Source: a virus. Taken from it: a DNA stretch of 44,466 bases. The position numbers and the translations under genes were made by a program. Positions 21,564-29,854 of this stretch are shown piece by piece. The notes beneath the pieces were generated by a model that saw only the letters and a program-made list of their open reading frames with translations, was not told the DNA's origin and did no database searches. The stretch's first letter is position 1. Every line of letters starts with the position of its first letter. The stretch covers positions 1 through 44,466 of the IMG/VR virus record IMGVR_UViG_3300037231_000132; one strand, written 5' to 3'.

Positions 21564-23136
21564 GGAGGCCGGAGCGTCCCTCCGGTCTGTCTTCTCCAAA
21601 GTCCCTGTCAAGCCGCGCGGTGAACGCTCGGAGGGAACGGTTGTTCTCTCTAAAGCGTGGGAGCTGGCCGAACAGATCAGCGATTTCGCGGTCAAATATC
21701 TGCGCCACTTCATGCTCGATCCAGAAACTGGCGCGTTCATCCCTCCGGCCCAGTTCCACCGCGAACTTTACACGATCCTCCTGACCGAGCGATTCGCTGC
21801 GATCGCTGCGCCTCGCGAGCATGCCAAATCTACGGTCGTATCGGTTATCTTTCCGCTCTATTGCATCTGCTACAAGCTGCGCCGTTTTATTATCCTGATC
21901 GGCGATAGCCAGCCGAACGCCGCGCTTCAGCTCGCCTCGATCAAGGAAGAGCTTGAAACCAACGCCGAGTTGCGGCAGGATTTTGGCGACCTGGTCGGCG
22001 ATAAGAAGTGGGATGTAAACGACTGCCGCACGAGTACCGGTATTACGATCGCGGCGCGCGGAGCGGGCCAGAGCCTCCGCGGGATGCGTTATCGGCAGTA
22101 CCGGCCTGACTTGATCATCATCGACGATCTCGAAGAAGAGGAGTCTGTCGAGAATCCCGAGACCCGCGCGAAGTTGATGAAGTGGTTTAAGGGAACTGTG
22201 ATGAGCCTGGGCAAGCGCGCCCAGATTTTCGCGGTCGGCACCATTCTTCACTTCGACTCGTTTCTCTCTAATCTTCTTGATCCTGATAAATTCAAGCGTT
22301 TCGTTAAAAGGAAGCTGGAGGCCGTCGACGATGAATGGTCTCCGGAGTCGGTCCTCTGGCCGGAGAACTGGGACATCGAATCCCTCAAACAAAAAGAAGA
22401 AGACATTGGGTCGGTTGAATTCAATCAGGAATTTCGCAACCGACCCATTAGCGCAGATACGCAAGTCTTCCAGGAGGACTGGATAAAGCGCCATGCGTTC
22501 ACCCGCGAAGAGCTGCGCCAAAAGACCACGGTAAGGGTTACCTATTACGATCCAGCGATCAGCCTCAAGAAACGCGCGGACTTCTTCGCAAGCGTTACGC
22601 TCGCGATCGACGGAAATGGATTTCTGCATGTCGAGCGCTCCGAGGGCGTCAAGCTGCCCTATATCAAACAAAAGGAATTCATTCTCAACCGCTTCGATGA
22701 AGAGCAGCCGATGGTTGTCGGCATCGAAAACCAGGCTTATCAGGATGCGCTTAAGCAAGAGATGGAAGAGCAGAGCCGTGTCACTGGCCGCTATATCAAC
22801 ATCGTCGGCGTCCCAAACCTGACCGACAAGTTTCTCCGAATCTCCAGCATCTCAGGTCTGGTGGAGAATGGCACGATTCGCTTCTGCCTTGATGGGACAC
22901 AGAAGACGCTGATCAACCAGCTCATCTTTCTCGGAAAGATGAAGGATGACCAGGCCGACGCGCTGCAGGGCGCGGTGCAGCTCGCGAGGCAGTTCAACTT
23001 TCAAGCTGCGATTGCGTCGAGCAATGTCCAGGTGGGCGGCCGAGAAATGACATTCGGCCGCGGCGAAGTGATGACGGCCACAGGCCGGGGCGATGGCGAT
23101 TTCGTGCGCCGTGACAGGAGTTCCAGATGGGGTTGA
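21517..23136 (+). CDS. Terminase large subunit
   Basis: 539 aa. The N-terminal ATPase has a terminase-type Walker A APREHAKST (98-106) and Walker B LIIIDDLEEEE around D203/D204. The C-terminal RNase-H-like nuclease has VTYYDPAISL (D345), VGIENQAYQD (E404) and MKDDQADALQ with acidic residues at 477-481. The motor feeds DNA into the prohead and cuts it at headful, as expected for a transposable phage that packages flanking host DNA. AGGAG precedes the ATG 21517. Its last ten bases overlap the portal start. Confidence 0.92.
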   Translation: MPPRPSQNKSKRQRREEAGASLRSVFSKVPVKPRGERSEGTVVLSKAWELAEQISDFAVKYLRHFMLDPETGAFIPPAQFHRELYTILLTERFAAIAAPREHAKSTVVSVIFPLYCICYKLRRFIILIGDSQPNAALQLASIKEELETNAELRQDFGDLVGDKKWDVNDCRTSTGITIAARGAGQSLRGMRYRQYRPDLIIIDDLEEEESVENPETRAKLMKWFKGTVMSLGKRAQIFAVGTILHFDSFLSNLLDPDKFKRFVKRKLEAVDDEWSPESVLWPENWDIESLKQKEEDIGSVEFNQEFRNRPISADTQVFQEDWIKRHAFTREELRQKTTVRVTYYDPAISLKKRADFFASVTLAIDGNGFLHVERSEGVKLPYIKQKEFILNRFDEEQPMVVGIENQAYQDALKQEMEEQSRVTGRYINIVGVPNLTDKFLRISSISGLVENGTIRFCLDGTQKTLINQLIFLGKMKDDQADALQGAVQLARQFNFQAAIASSNVQVGGREMTFGRGEVMTATGRGDGDFVRRDRSSRWG

Positions 23137-24866
23137 TTCCGGGGCGGATCAAGACGATGTTTTCGCGGCGCGGCGTGAGTGAACGCAATAGCCTGACCAT
23201 GCTGAACCTCAATGAGGCGAAGCGCTGGGAGGCTGCGCGCGAGGATCAGGACACGGCCGCGGTGCGCGGCGCGCTGGTAAAGGCAGGTATGACAAACGTG
23301 GCGGAGAGCGATATCCCCATGCTCACCGCCGCCTACAAGATGCTGGGCACGGGCAAGATCACGGAAGAGCAGCGCCTGGCTGCCGAGGCTGTTGCACCGC
23401 AGCTCTTCACGCTGACCACGGGCGATGGCGAGGATCCTGGCTTTCGCCGCATCACCAGCCTGGCTACGCTGCGCGATCTGAACCCGCTGATGCATGACCG
23501 CATGCTGCAGGTCTGCTACTTCCTCGCGGTCACCACGCCCTTCGGCAAGCGCATCGTCGAGATCCTCACTGACTACACGCTGGGCAAGGGCGTTCGCATC
23601 ACGGCCAAGGATCCGCGCGTCCAGGAGGTGATTGACAACTTCTGGAACGACGAAGTGAACGACATGGACGCCAACATCGAGAGCTGGTGCGATGAGAAGA
23701 CCATCTTCGGCGAGCTGTGCGTTCCGGTTGCGGTGAACCCTGTCGATGGCAAGGTGCGCGTCGGCTACATCGACCCGATGAACATCGACACCATCCAGTT
23801 CGCTGAGATGGCCACGGCAGACGGCACGGCCAGCATCAACGTGCCTTTCGCTGTCAGGCTGCGCCGCGAGGTTGGCGAGGTACTGCAGAAGCCGATGCTC
23901 ATCATCCGCCGCGTCGAGGATCCGAACGATGAGAACTACGGCCGGCTGAACGGCGAATGCTTTTACTGGTCGCTGAACAAGGTGAAGAGCGCCAGCCGCG
24001 GCTTCAGCGAGCTGTTCGCCCTGGCCGACTGGATCGACGTATTCGATCAGCTCATCTTCGACTTTGCGGACAAGTGCCGCTTCCTGAACTCGTTCGTGTG
24101 GCATTACACGCTGACCGGCGCGGATCCGAAGAAGGTGAGCGAGTTCAAGGACAAGCTGACCAAAGACCCGCCGCGCCAGGGCGGCGTGCAGGTAACCAAC
24201 GAGCAGGTCAAGATCGAAGCGCAGACGCCGGACTTCAAAGGTCAGGACATGGCGCAGGGCGCGGCCATGGTGAAGAAGTATGGCCTGGGCGGCGCAGGCA
24301 TTCCGCCAGTGCTGATGGGCGATGGCGACGATGCCAACCGCGCGTCGGCGCTGGAGATGAATGCGCCGTTCACGAAGAAGATCCAGAAGCGGCAGAACCT
24401 TTTGTCGCGCTGCATCAAGGCCGTGCTGAATTTTGTGCTCGATCGCGCGCAGCAGGCCGGCGTACTGCCCACGGGCGTGGACCTGACTTACACCATCGAG
24501 TTTCCCGAGGTCGCAGTCAAGGATCTGGACAAGGGCGCGCAGACGCTCACGGGCGGCGCCACGGCGCTGCAGGTGGGCCAGCAGGAGGGATGGATTACCG
24601 GCATCACCGCGGCGCGCGCATTCCACACGCTCCTCTCTGAGATCGGCGTGGATATCGACGATAGCCAGATGGAATACAAGGCGGCGCAGCAGGAGAAGGA
24701 CGATCGCGCGGCCAAGCAGCAGGACAGCTTCTTCCCGCAGTCGGCCCTGGCCGGCGTCCTGAAGACGCTGAAGCTGCCGGGCACGCCGAACTCGAAGGAT
24801 GAAACGGGCCAAGGCCCGGATGCCGACGAGCTGGACGAAGACGAGCAGCGCACGGGGGTGAAGTGA
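23127..24866 (+). CDS. Portal protein
   Basis: 579 aa. Segments such as HDRMLQVCYFLAVTTPFGKR, IVEILTDYTLGKGVRITAKD and IIRRVEDPNDENYGRLNGEC, with a clip and helical stem (FRFLNSFVWHY-like) before a long C-terminal crown, fit the dodecameric portal. Position right after the terminase agrees. It is the DNA gate and head-tail connector base. AGGAG precedes the ATG. The last 60 residues are acidic and low-complexity. It ends in a stop that overlaps the exported-protein cassette (TGATG). Confidence 0.83.
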   Translation: MGLIPGRIKTMFSRRGVSERNSLTMLNLNEAKRWEAAREDQDTAAVRGALVKAGMTNVAESDIPMLTAAYKMLGTGKITEEQRLAAEAVAPQLFTLTTGDGEDPGFRRITSLATLRDLNPLMHDRMLQVCYFLAVTTPFGKRIVEILTDYTLGKGVRITAKDPRVQEVIDNFWNDEVNDMDANIESWCDEKTIFGELCVPVAVNPVDGKVRVGYIDPMNIDTIQFAEMATADGTASINVPFAVRLRREVGEVLQKPMLIIRRVEDPNDENYGRLNGECFYWSLNKVKSASRGFSELFALADWIDVFDQLIFDFADKCRFLNSFVWHYTLTGADPKKVSEFKDKLTKDPPRQGGVQVTNEQVKIEAQTPDFKGQDMAQGAAMVKKYGLGGAGIPPVLMGDGDDANRASALEMNAPFTKKIQKRQNLLSRCIKAVLNFVLDRAQQAGVLPTGVDLTYTIEFPEVAVKDLDKGAQTLTGGATALQVGQQEGWITGITAARAFHTLLSEIGVDIDDSQMEYKAAQQEKDDRAAKQQDSFFPQSALAGVLKTLKLPGTPNSKDETGQGPDADELDEDEQRTGVK

Positions 24867-25522
24867 TGCGGAGAGTGGTTCTCATTTTCGCCCTGGTCGC
24901 GGCGGCGATCGGCGCTCAGGCGCAGACCGTGGTGTTTCAATCCACGTCCGTTACTGACTCAGCTAACAAGCCGGTGACGGGCACGATCTACGCGCAGCCA
25001 GTGCTGCCGAACGGAACGCCAACGAGCTATCACAAGCCTGGCGGCGGTGTGGCCACGTCGGCTCAATTTCCCATCTCCGTGACAGCGGGTGCATTCTCTG
25101 TGCCGCTTTCAGATACGGCGCTGACTTCTCCGCCTATCTGTTTCAAGCTGACCTACTCAACGGTGCTCACCGCGGCCTATAGCTGCGTGCCAGTATCGGC
25201 CTCCGCTTCCTACTGCACAACCACGGCGGGCGTCACAACCTGCGACCTGGGCAACTATATTCCCACCGCGCCGCCCACATCGCCTGCAAGCTATGTCGCT
25301 TCGATCAATGGGCTGTCGGGCAGCTTCACTATCACCGGGCTGAGCTGCAACTCCACAACGCTTGTTTGCACGTTGAGCGGTAGCAGTTCTAGCAGCAGCA
25401 GCGTGTCTGTGTACGTCAACGGAACGCTCCTCTCAAGCACCAGCCCGGCCGTGTATGTCAATGGAACTCTTATCGCCAACGCGGGCGGCGCAAGCCCCAC
25501 CGTCAATGGAGGAACACTTTGA
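24866..25522 (+). CDS. Exported fibre-like protein 1 (218 aa) in the head operon
   Basis: It starts at ATG 24866, overlapping the portal stop; a GTG at 24863 is the alternative. The signal peptide is MRRVVLIFALVAAAIGAQAQ. The mature part carries spaced cysteines, SYHKPGGG, a GAFSVPLSDTAL strand and a C-x5-TTCDLGNY end. The same pattern occurs in the N-terminal 150 residues of the 1056-aa protein at 1538-4708. The last 60 residues are Ser-rich with repeated SVYVNGTLLSS/VYVNGTLIAN units. It couples to the next gene by a TTGA overlap. A secreted protein here is unexpected; fibre/decoration or lysogen surface role are possible. Confidence 0.75.
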   Translation: MRRVVLIFALVAAAIGAQAQTVVFQSTSVTDSANKPVTGTIYAQPVLPNGTPTSYHKPGGGVATSAQFPISVTAGAFSVPLSDTALTSPPICFKLTYSTVLTAAYSCVPVSASASYCTTTAGVTTCDLGNYIPTAPPTSPASYVASINGLSGSFTITGLSCNSTTLVCTLSGSSSSSSSVSVYVNGTLLSSTSPAVYVNGTLIANAGGASPTVNGGTL

Positions 25523-26655
25523 AGCTGATCCGTTTGTCCGCCGCCCTCGCGCTCTTGCTGCCTCTGACCGTGGCCGCGCAGACCGTTCCTTACAACTTCT
25601 CAGGCTCAGTGCCTGCAGCACCGACCGCCGCAGTTAATCTGAGCTGGCAGCATGACAGCTCCACTCCTGCGAACCTCTCCGCGTACCTTACGCTGTCACA
25701 GATCGCGGCGCTCTTTCAGTCCCTCACGGGCTGTAACACCCCCACCTGGCTGTGGAGCCCAGAGGACGGGGTCTGCCACGCGCCAAGCTCGGGCTCCATA
25801 ACTGGCGTCACCGGTACCGCGCCTATCGTTTCCAGCGGCGGAGCCGCGCCCGTGATCTCGATCACGCAGGCGACCACGTCGACGCCTGGTTATCTCTCCA
25901 GCGCGGATTGGAATACGTTCAACGGCAAGCAGGCCGCCCTCACCAACCCTGTGACCGGTCCCGGCAGCGGCGCCACTGTCGGACATCCCGCTGTGATGAA
26001 CAGTACGTCGGGGGACTCGATTATCGACGGGGGTAGCACGGTCATGGTCGACGGGGCCAACTCCACCACCACGCCAGGCATGGTGCCCATGTCGACATCC
26101 GCGGCCGGCGCGTACGCTCCAGGCGATCTCTGGCTGCGCGAAGTGATAGTGACTGCCAGTTGCAATGGGACCATGGCGGCCGCGGGGCTGAGCCTGCCGG
26201 CTACCTCCGCGCCCAGCCCCGTGTGCCGCACCGGCACAAACGTGCAGACCGGCTACCTGCAGTTTGTGGCCTCGCAATGCGCGCAGTTCCAGGATGAGAT
26301 TCCCGGCGATTGGGACACGGCGAACGGTCCGGAGGTGCGCCTCAATTATGCGCAGAGCGGAAGCACTGCTTCGCAGAGCATCGTCTTCACCGTCCAGGCC
26401 GCGGCGTCCACAACCACAGACGATGCGGCATTCACCGCGGCGCAGACTTTCTCCACCACCACGACTGGGGGCACCGCGAACACGCCTTACAGCCAGAGCC
26501 TGCAGCTGAACTCCACGTCCATCACCGGCTGGGCTGCCGGCGACGTGGCCAACTTCAAGGTGTGCACCGCGTCCGGATCGAGCGCGACCGCCAACCTTCA
26601 ATCGGTGACCCTGACCTGGCCGCATAAGACGCCTGGTGTGGCGGAGGCGAACTAA
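25519..26655 (+). CDS. Exported fibre-like protein 2 (378 aa) in the head operon
   Basis: TTG start at 25519 with GGAGG 6 bases upstream, overlapping the preceding stop. The signal peptide is MKLIRLSAALALLLPLTVAA. Around residues 90-150 the sequence GVTGTAPIVSSGGAAPVISI with TTSTPGYLSSADWNTFNGKQ is a segment widely seen in phage tail fibres and similar beta-helical proteins. The C-terminal half (residues about 210-370) is beta-rich with repeated Thr/Ser strands. It overlaps the next gene as TAATG. The fibre motif favours a virion or receptor role, but the signal peptide implies passage through Sec. Confidence 0.75.
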   Translation: MKLIRLSAALALLLPLTVAAQTVPYNFSGSVPAAPTAAVNLSWQHDSSTPANLSAYLTLSQIAALFQSLTGCNTPTWLWSPEDGVCHAPSSGSITGVTGTAPIVSSGGAAPVISITQATTSTPGYLSSADWNTFNGKQAALTNPVTGPGSGATVGHPAVMNSTSGDSIIDGGSTVMVDGANSTTTPGMVPMSTSAAGAYAPGDLWLREVIVTASCNGTMAAAGLSLPATSAPSPVCRTGTNVQTGYLQFVASQCAQFQDEIPGDWDTANGPEVRLNYAQSGSTASQSIVFTVQAAASTTTDDAAFTAAQTFSTTTTGGTANTPYSQSLQLNSTSITGWAAGDVANFKVCTASGSSATANLQSVTLTWPHKTPGVAEAN

Positions 26656-28400
26656 TGAAACAGCTACTCCTGCTCGCACTGTCGGCTTCGCTGTCCTGCA
26701 CCTCATGGGGACAATTCCGGAATGCGTTCGTTCCCGTGCAAAATCTCACCGCGCAGAACTGGAGCGTGATGGATTGGAGCGCCTGCCCTAACGGCGCTGT
26801 GCCCACGGCCACGAATATTCAAAACTCGATGTTCCCATTTCCTTCCGGGGCATCCGTCACTATCTCGAACCCTGCCAGTGTTCTTAATTGCATAACCCTG
26901 GCGCAGGGCAATCCGTGGATGGTGAAGCCGAACATCGCTGGACTCTCGTGGCCAAACAATGGCGTTAGCGGCATGGAGTTGACCAGCGGTGGTGCTACGG
27001 AGGATAACGACATCCTCATCACGTTCCCGGCGTCTGGCACTACAAATCAGCGTGCTTACTGCGTCTGGATAGCGCCTGACATTCCGCAGAATCAAGCAAG
27101 CTGGGGCGCCACCGACATTGCCAGCCTCAACGGCAACGCGGGTGGCGGCGACTTTGTGAACATGCAGATGCGTGGGACTGGCACGTACTTGCAATGGAAT
27201 CTTGAAAGCGGCGTGGGAACCAACTACGCGTCGAATAATGCCTTCACCACTGCGCCGCCTGCCACCATCGTGTGTGGCCAGGTCAACTATTCTGGCACAG
27301 ACTATCTTGGCCTGTGGAACGCGGCGACAGGACAGATCATCCCTGGAAGTCTCGCGCAGAATCCCGCAAATGGATCAACCTCCGGGTATATCTATCTGGG
27401 GGCTGGCGCGGGCACAGTCTCGATTCCTGCCGGCACGGATATACGCTTTGGCTCTGTCATCATGTGCGGCCTTGTCTCAACTGCAGCCAACTGCAACTTC
27501 CCTTTGGGTACTGGGCTTGAGCTTTACCCAGCCGTGGACTCACCCGGCAATGGAGCCTACACCGGCACAACTGCTGTAACCATCAGCGATACGCCCTCGG
27601 CCGGGAACATTTACTACACGCTCGACGGCAGCACCCCGGCATGCGCCAACGGCGCGGCCACCCACGGGACGCTCTATACCGGCAGTTTTAACATCAGCAG
27701 CTATCCCACCACGCTCAACGAGATCGCCTGTCTCCCTGGCTACGCCAACAGCGCGCTTAATACCAGCGTCTACTCTGCGCCGACGCCGCCCGGCGCGGTT
27801 GTGCAGTCCATCGGCAGTAACAACTATGGATCGTCGGTCTCCGCCGCCCTGCTGTCGAACACGACAAGCGGGAACAATTTGACAGCCGCTATTCAGGCGG
27901 GTTCGAGTGCCTGCGCTATCGCGGCGCCGACTGGCTGCGGTGTGACCTGGACGCAGGATGGAACTGGCGGATCTGCCGGCGGAACGGTCATGGCCGTTTA
28001 CACCGCACCGATTGTCGCCGGCGCGGCGTGCACGGTGTCAGTGTCGGTAAGCGGATGCTCGACGGATATCCATGTTGGTATTTGGGAGACCAATGGAACC
28101 GGTGCGGCCGATGGCGCGCCCGTCTATCACCAGAACACGCAATACTGCACCACTGGATGCACCGGGGCAACTTTCAGCAGCGCGAACGCCGGAGACCTGG
28201 TGCTGGATGACGTGTTCACCGGATACTCCACGGCGCTATCAGCTGTGACAACTTTCTCCATCGACACCCAGGCCGAGACAGGCGATGGGTCCTACGCGCT
28301 TCTCCACTACGGGTGGACAGGCTCAGGGTCCACAAACGCGACGTTCACGCAGACTTCTGGAAACACGTTCACCGAAGTGTTGGTGGGCCTGAAGCCGTAG
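26655..28400 (+). CDS. Exported protein 3 with chitobiase C-terminal-like domain (581 aa)
   Basis: It starts at ATG 26655 with GGAGG 7 bases upstream. The signal peptide is MKQLLLLALSASLSCTSWGQ. Residues about 60-280 are a beta-sandwich with WGATDIASLNGNAGGGDFVN-type strands. About residues 290-375 (AVTISDTPSAGNIYYTLDGS, TPACANGA) match the CHB_HEX_C-type domain found in surface glycosidases. The last 180 residues form another Ser/Thr/Gly-rich sandwich ending FTQTSGNTFTEVLVGLKP. Sugar binding is plausible; no catalytic residues are apparent. It closes the three-gene exported cassette before the Mu F-like head gene. Confidence 0.75.
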   Translation: MKQLLLLALSASLSCTSWGQFRNAFVPVQNLTAQNWSVMDWSACPNGAVPTATNIQNSMFPFPSGASVTISNPASVLNCITLAQGNPWMVKPNIAGLSWPNNGVSGMELTSGGATEDNDILITFPASGTTNQRAYCVWIAPDIPQNQASWGATDIASLNGNAGGGDFVNMQMRGTGTYLQWNLESGVGTNYASNNAFTTAPPATIVCGQVNYSGTDYLGLWNAATGQIIPGSLAQNPANGSTSGYIYLGAGAGTVSIPAGTDIRFGSVIMCGLVSTAANCNFPLGTGLELYPAVDSPGNGAYTGTTAVTISDTPSAGNIYYTLDGSTPACANGAATHGTLYTGSFNISSYPTTLNEIACLPGYANSALNTSVYSAPTPPGAVVQSIGSNNYGSSVSAALLSNTTSGNNLTAAIQAGSSACAIAAPTGCGVTWTQDGTGGSAGGTVMAVYTAPIVAGAACTVSVSVSGCSTDIHVGIWETNGTGAADGAPVYHQNTQYCTTGCTGATFSSANAGDLVLDDVFTGYSTALSAVTTFSIDTQAETGDGSYALLHYGWTGSGSTNATFTQTSGNTFTEVLVGLKP

Positions 28401-28422
28401 CAGCAGCTCACGAGGGGGACAG

Positions 28423-29325
28423 ATGGCAGATAGCCGCGCACAGGCCTACGCACAACAGCTCGACGCGCTCACGCGCGCGGCGGCGGCCCTGTCTCCCGAG
28501 GCGCGGCGGCGCATCCAGCAGCTGCTTGACCAGGCGAACAAGGAGATCCTCGCGGACCTGGCTCAGGCGCGGCCGGAGAGCTACAACGCCGCCAGGCTAC
28601 AGGCGCTGAAGGCCCAGGTCAACCGCGTGATGGCTGACTTTGCGCAGCAGGCATCGAGCGCGATCGCGGCGATGGAGGTGAAGGCTTACGAGCAGACGGC
28701 TATCGCGATCGACGCCACGGTGGCGGCCGGGACTGCGACGCTGGCCGTGCATCCGGTGGTGGATCGCGCCCTGGTGCAGGTGGTGCAGGGATACTCGGCG
28801 GATCTGATCGGAGGCCTCACGCACGACATGAGCGCCAAGATCAATGCGGCCATCCAGCGCGGCGCCCTTGGCGGAATGAAGCTGCAGCAACTGGTGACGG
28901 AGATCGGCACCACCCTGGAGGACGGCAAGTTCAGCGGCCTGTTCTCCCAGGTGGGCGAGCGGGCCATGACCATCGCAACCAACGAGATCATGCGCATTCA
29001 GTCGCTGGCGTCGGTTACGCGCATCAACGCGCTGGCTCCGCACCATCCGGGGCTGATGAAGCGCTGGAAGCATATCCCCGTGGCGCGCGTGCCGCGTGTG
29101 AGTCACCTGCTGGCGAACAACCAGGACCGCAAGCCGGCAGAGCCTTTCCTTGTGGAAGGCGAAGAGCTGCAGTACCCGCGCGACCCCAACGGCAGCGCGG
29201 AGAACACCATCAACTGCCATTGCCTGGTGCAACCACACCTGAGCGAGACCCTACTGAAACCCACTGACGCCGAACGCCAGCTCCTCAAGGACATGGGCAT
29301 CGGGGTCACAGCCCGCGCCGCTTGA
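28423..29325 (+). CDS. Minor head protein, Mu gpF/SPP1 gp7 family
   Basis: 300 aa. The C-terminal signature KRWKHIPVARVPRVSHLLAN, with PRDPNGSAENTINCHCLVQP after it, is that of the phage Mu F-like head morphogenesis family, which has ART/SPP1 gp7-like cores. The N-terminal half is helical. It is injected or incorporated with the portal and helps head assembly. GAGGGGG precedes the ATG. In Mu-type phages this gene follows the portal directly; here the three exported genes separate them. Confidence 0.88.
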   Translation: MADSRAQAYAQQLDALTRAAAALSPEARRRIQQLLDQANKEILADLAQARPESYNAARLQALKAQVNRVMADFAQQASSAIAAMEVKAYEQTAIAIDATVAAGTATLAVHPVVDRALVQVVQGYSADLIGGLTHDMSAKINAAIQRGALGGMKLQQLVTEIGTTLEDGKFSGLFSQVGERAMTIATNEIMRIQSLASVTRINALAPHHPGLMKRWKHIPVARVPRVSHLLANNQDRKPAEPFLVEGEELQYPRDPNGSAENTINCHCLVQPHLSETLLKPTDAERQLLKDMGIGVTARAA

Positions 29326-29356
29326 GAACATGCAGGGCGGAACGAAAGGAAACATC

Positions 29357-29827
29357 ATGCCCGATACGAAAGCAATCGATCCAACGATCCCGGCGCCTCC
29401 GGCCTTCCTGAGCGCCAAAACCGCAAACGTGTGGCGCACCAGCTACGCCGCCGCACTGGCCCAGGCGAAGGTGGATTTGCCCGGTAATGAGCGTGCGCAA
29501 CGCATTGCTGCGCTCAAAGCAGCGAACAAGCTTTTCAGTGTGCCCGCGCCAACCAGCGCAGCCGATGTCGACAAACTGGAACCGTGGCAAAAGCTCAAGG
29601 ACGTAACCGTCGTCATCGACGGAGTTGCAACGCGCGTCTGCGTAACCAGCGACGGGCGCAAATACAGCTTCGCGATCGATGCCGCAACGGACTCGACCCC
29701 GAACCTGCAGGCCATGAACAAAGCGGAGATCGTAGCTCACGCGCTCGATGTTCACGGTTTGACGCTTGATCCAGGCCTGAAGAAAGACGACTTGATTGCC
29801 GCAGTGGCAGCCAAGCACGCGCAGTAG
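29357..29827 (+). CDS. ChaB-like protein with C-terminal HeH/SAP-like motif (156 aa)
   Basis: It starts at ATG 29357 with AAAGGA at good distance; an earlier ATG (29330) is less suitable. Residues about 8-52 (PPAFLSAKTANVWRTSYAAA, then NERAQRIAALKAANKLF) resemble the ChaB fold. The last 40 (MNKAEIVAHALDVHGLTLDP, then LKKDDLIAAV) resemble the HeH/SAP/Rho-N helix-extended-loop-helix that binds nucleic acid. The middle has strands VTVVIDGVATRVCVTSDGRK. Located between head genes; may package with DNA. Assignment by motif memory. Confidence 0.5.
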   Translation: MPDTKAIDPTIPAPPAFLSAKTANVWRTSYAAALAQAKVDLPGNERAQRIAALKAANKLFSVPAPTSAADVDKLEPWQKLKDVTVVIDGVATRVCVTSDGRKYSFAIDAATDSTPNLQAMNKAEIVAHALDVHGLTLDPGLKKDDLIAAVAAKHAQ

Positions 29828-29854
29828 GCCTTAACCAGCAACGCAGGGGAACCG

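Noticed and set aside
21226-22758. 510-codon minus-strand frame opposite the terminase genes
   Set aside because: Antisense to the terminase ATPase and nuclease motifs; no independent support.
23001-24812. 603-codon minus-strand frame opposite the portal gene
   Set aside because: Antisense shadow rich in Arg, His and Leu; the plus strand carries portal motifs and correct gene spacing.
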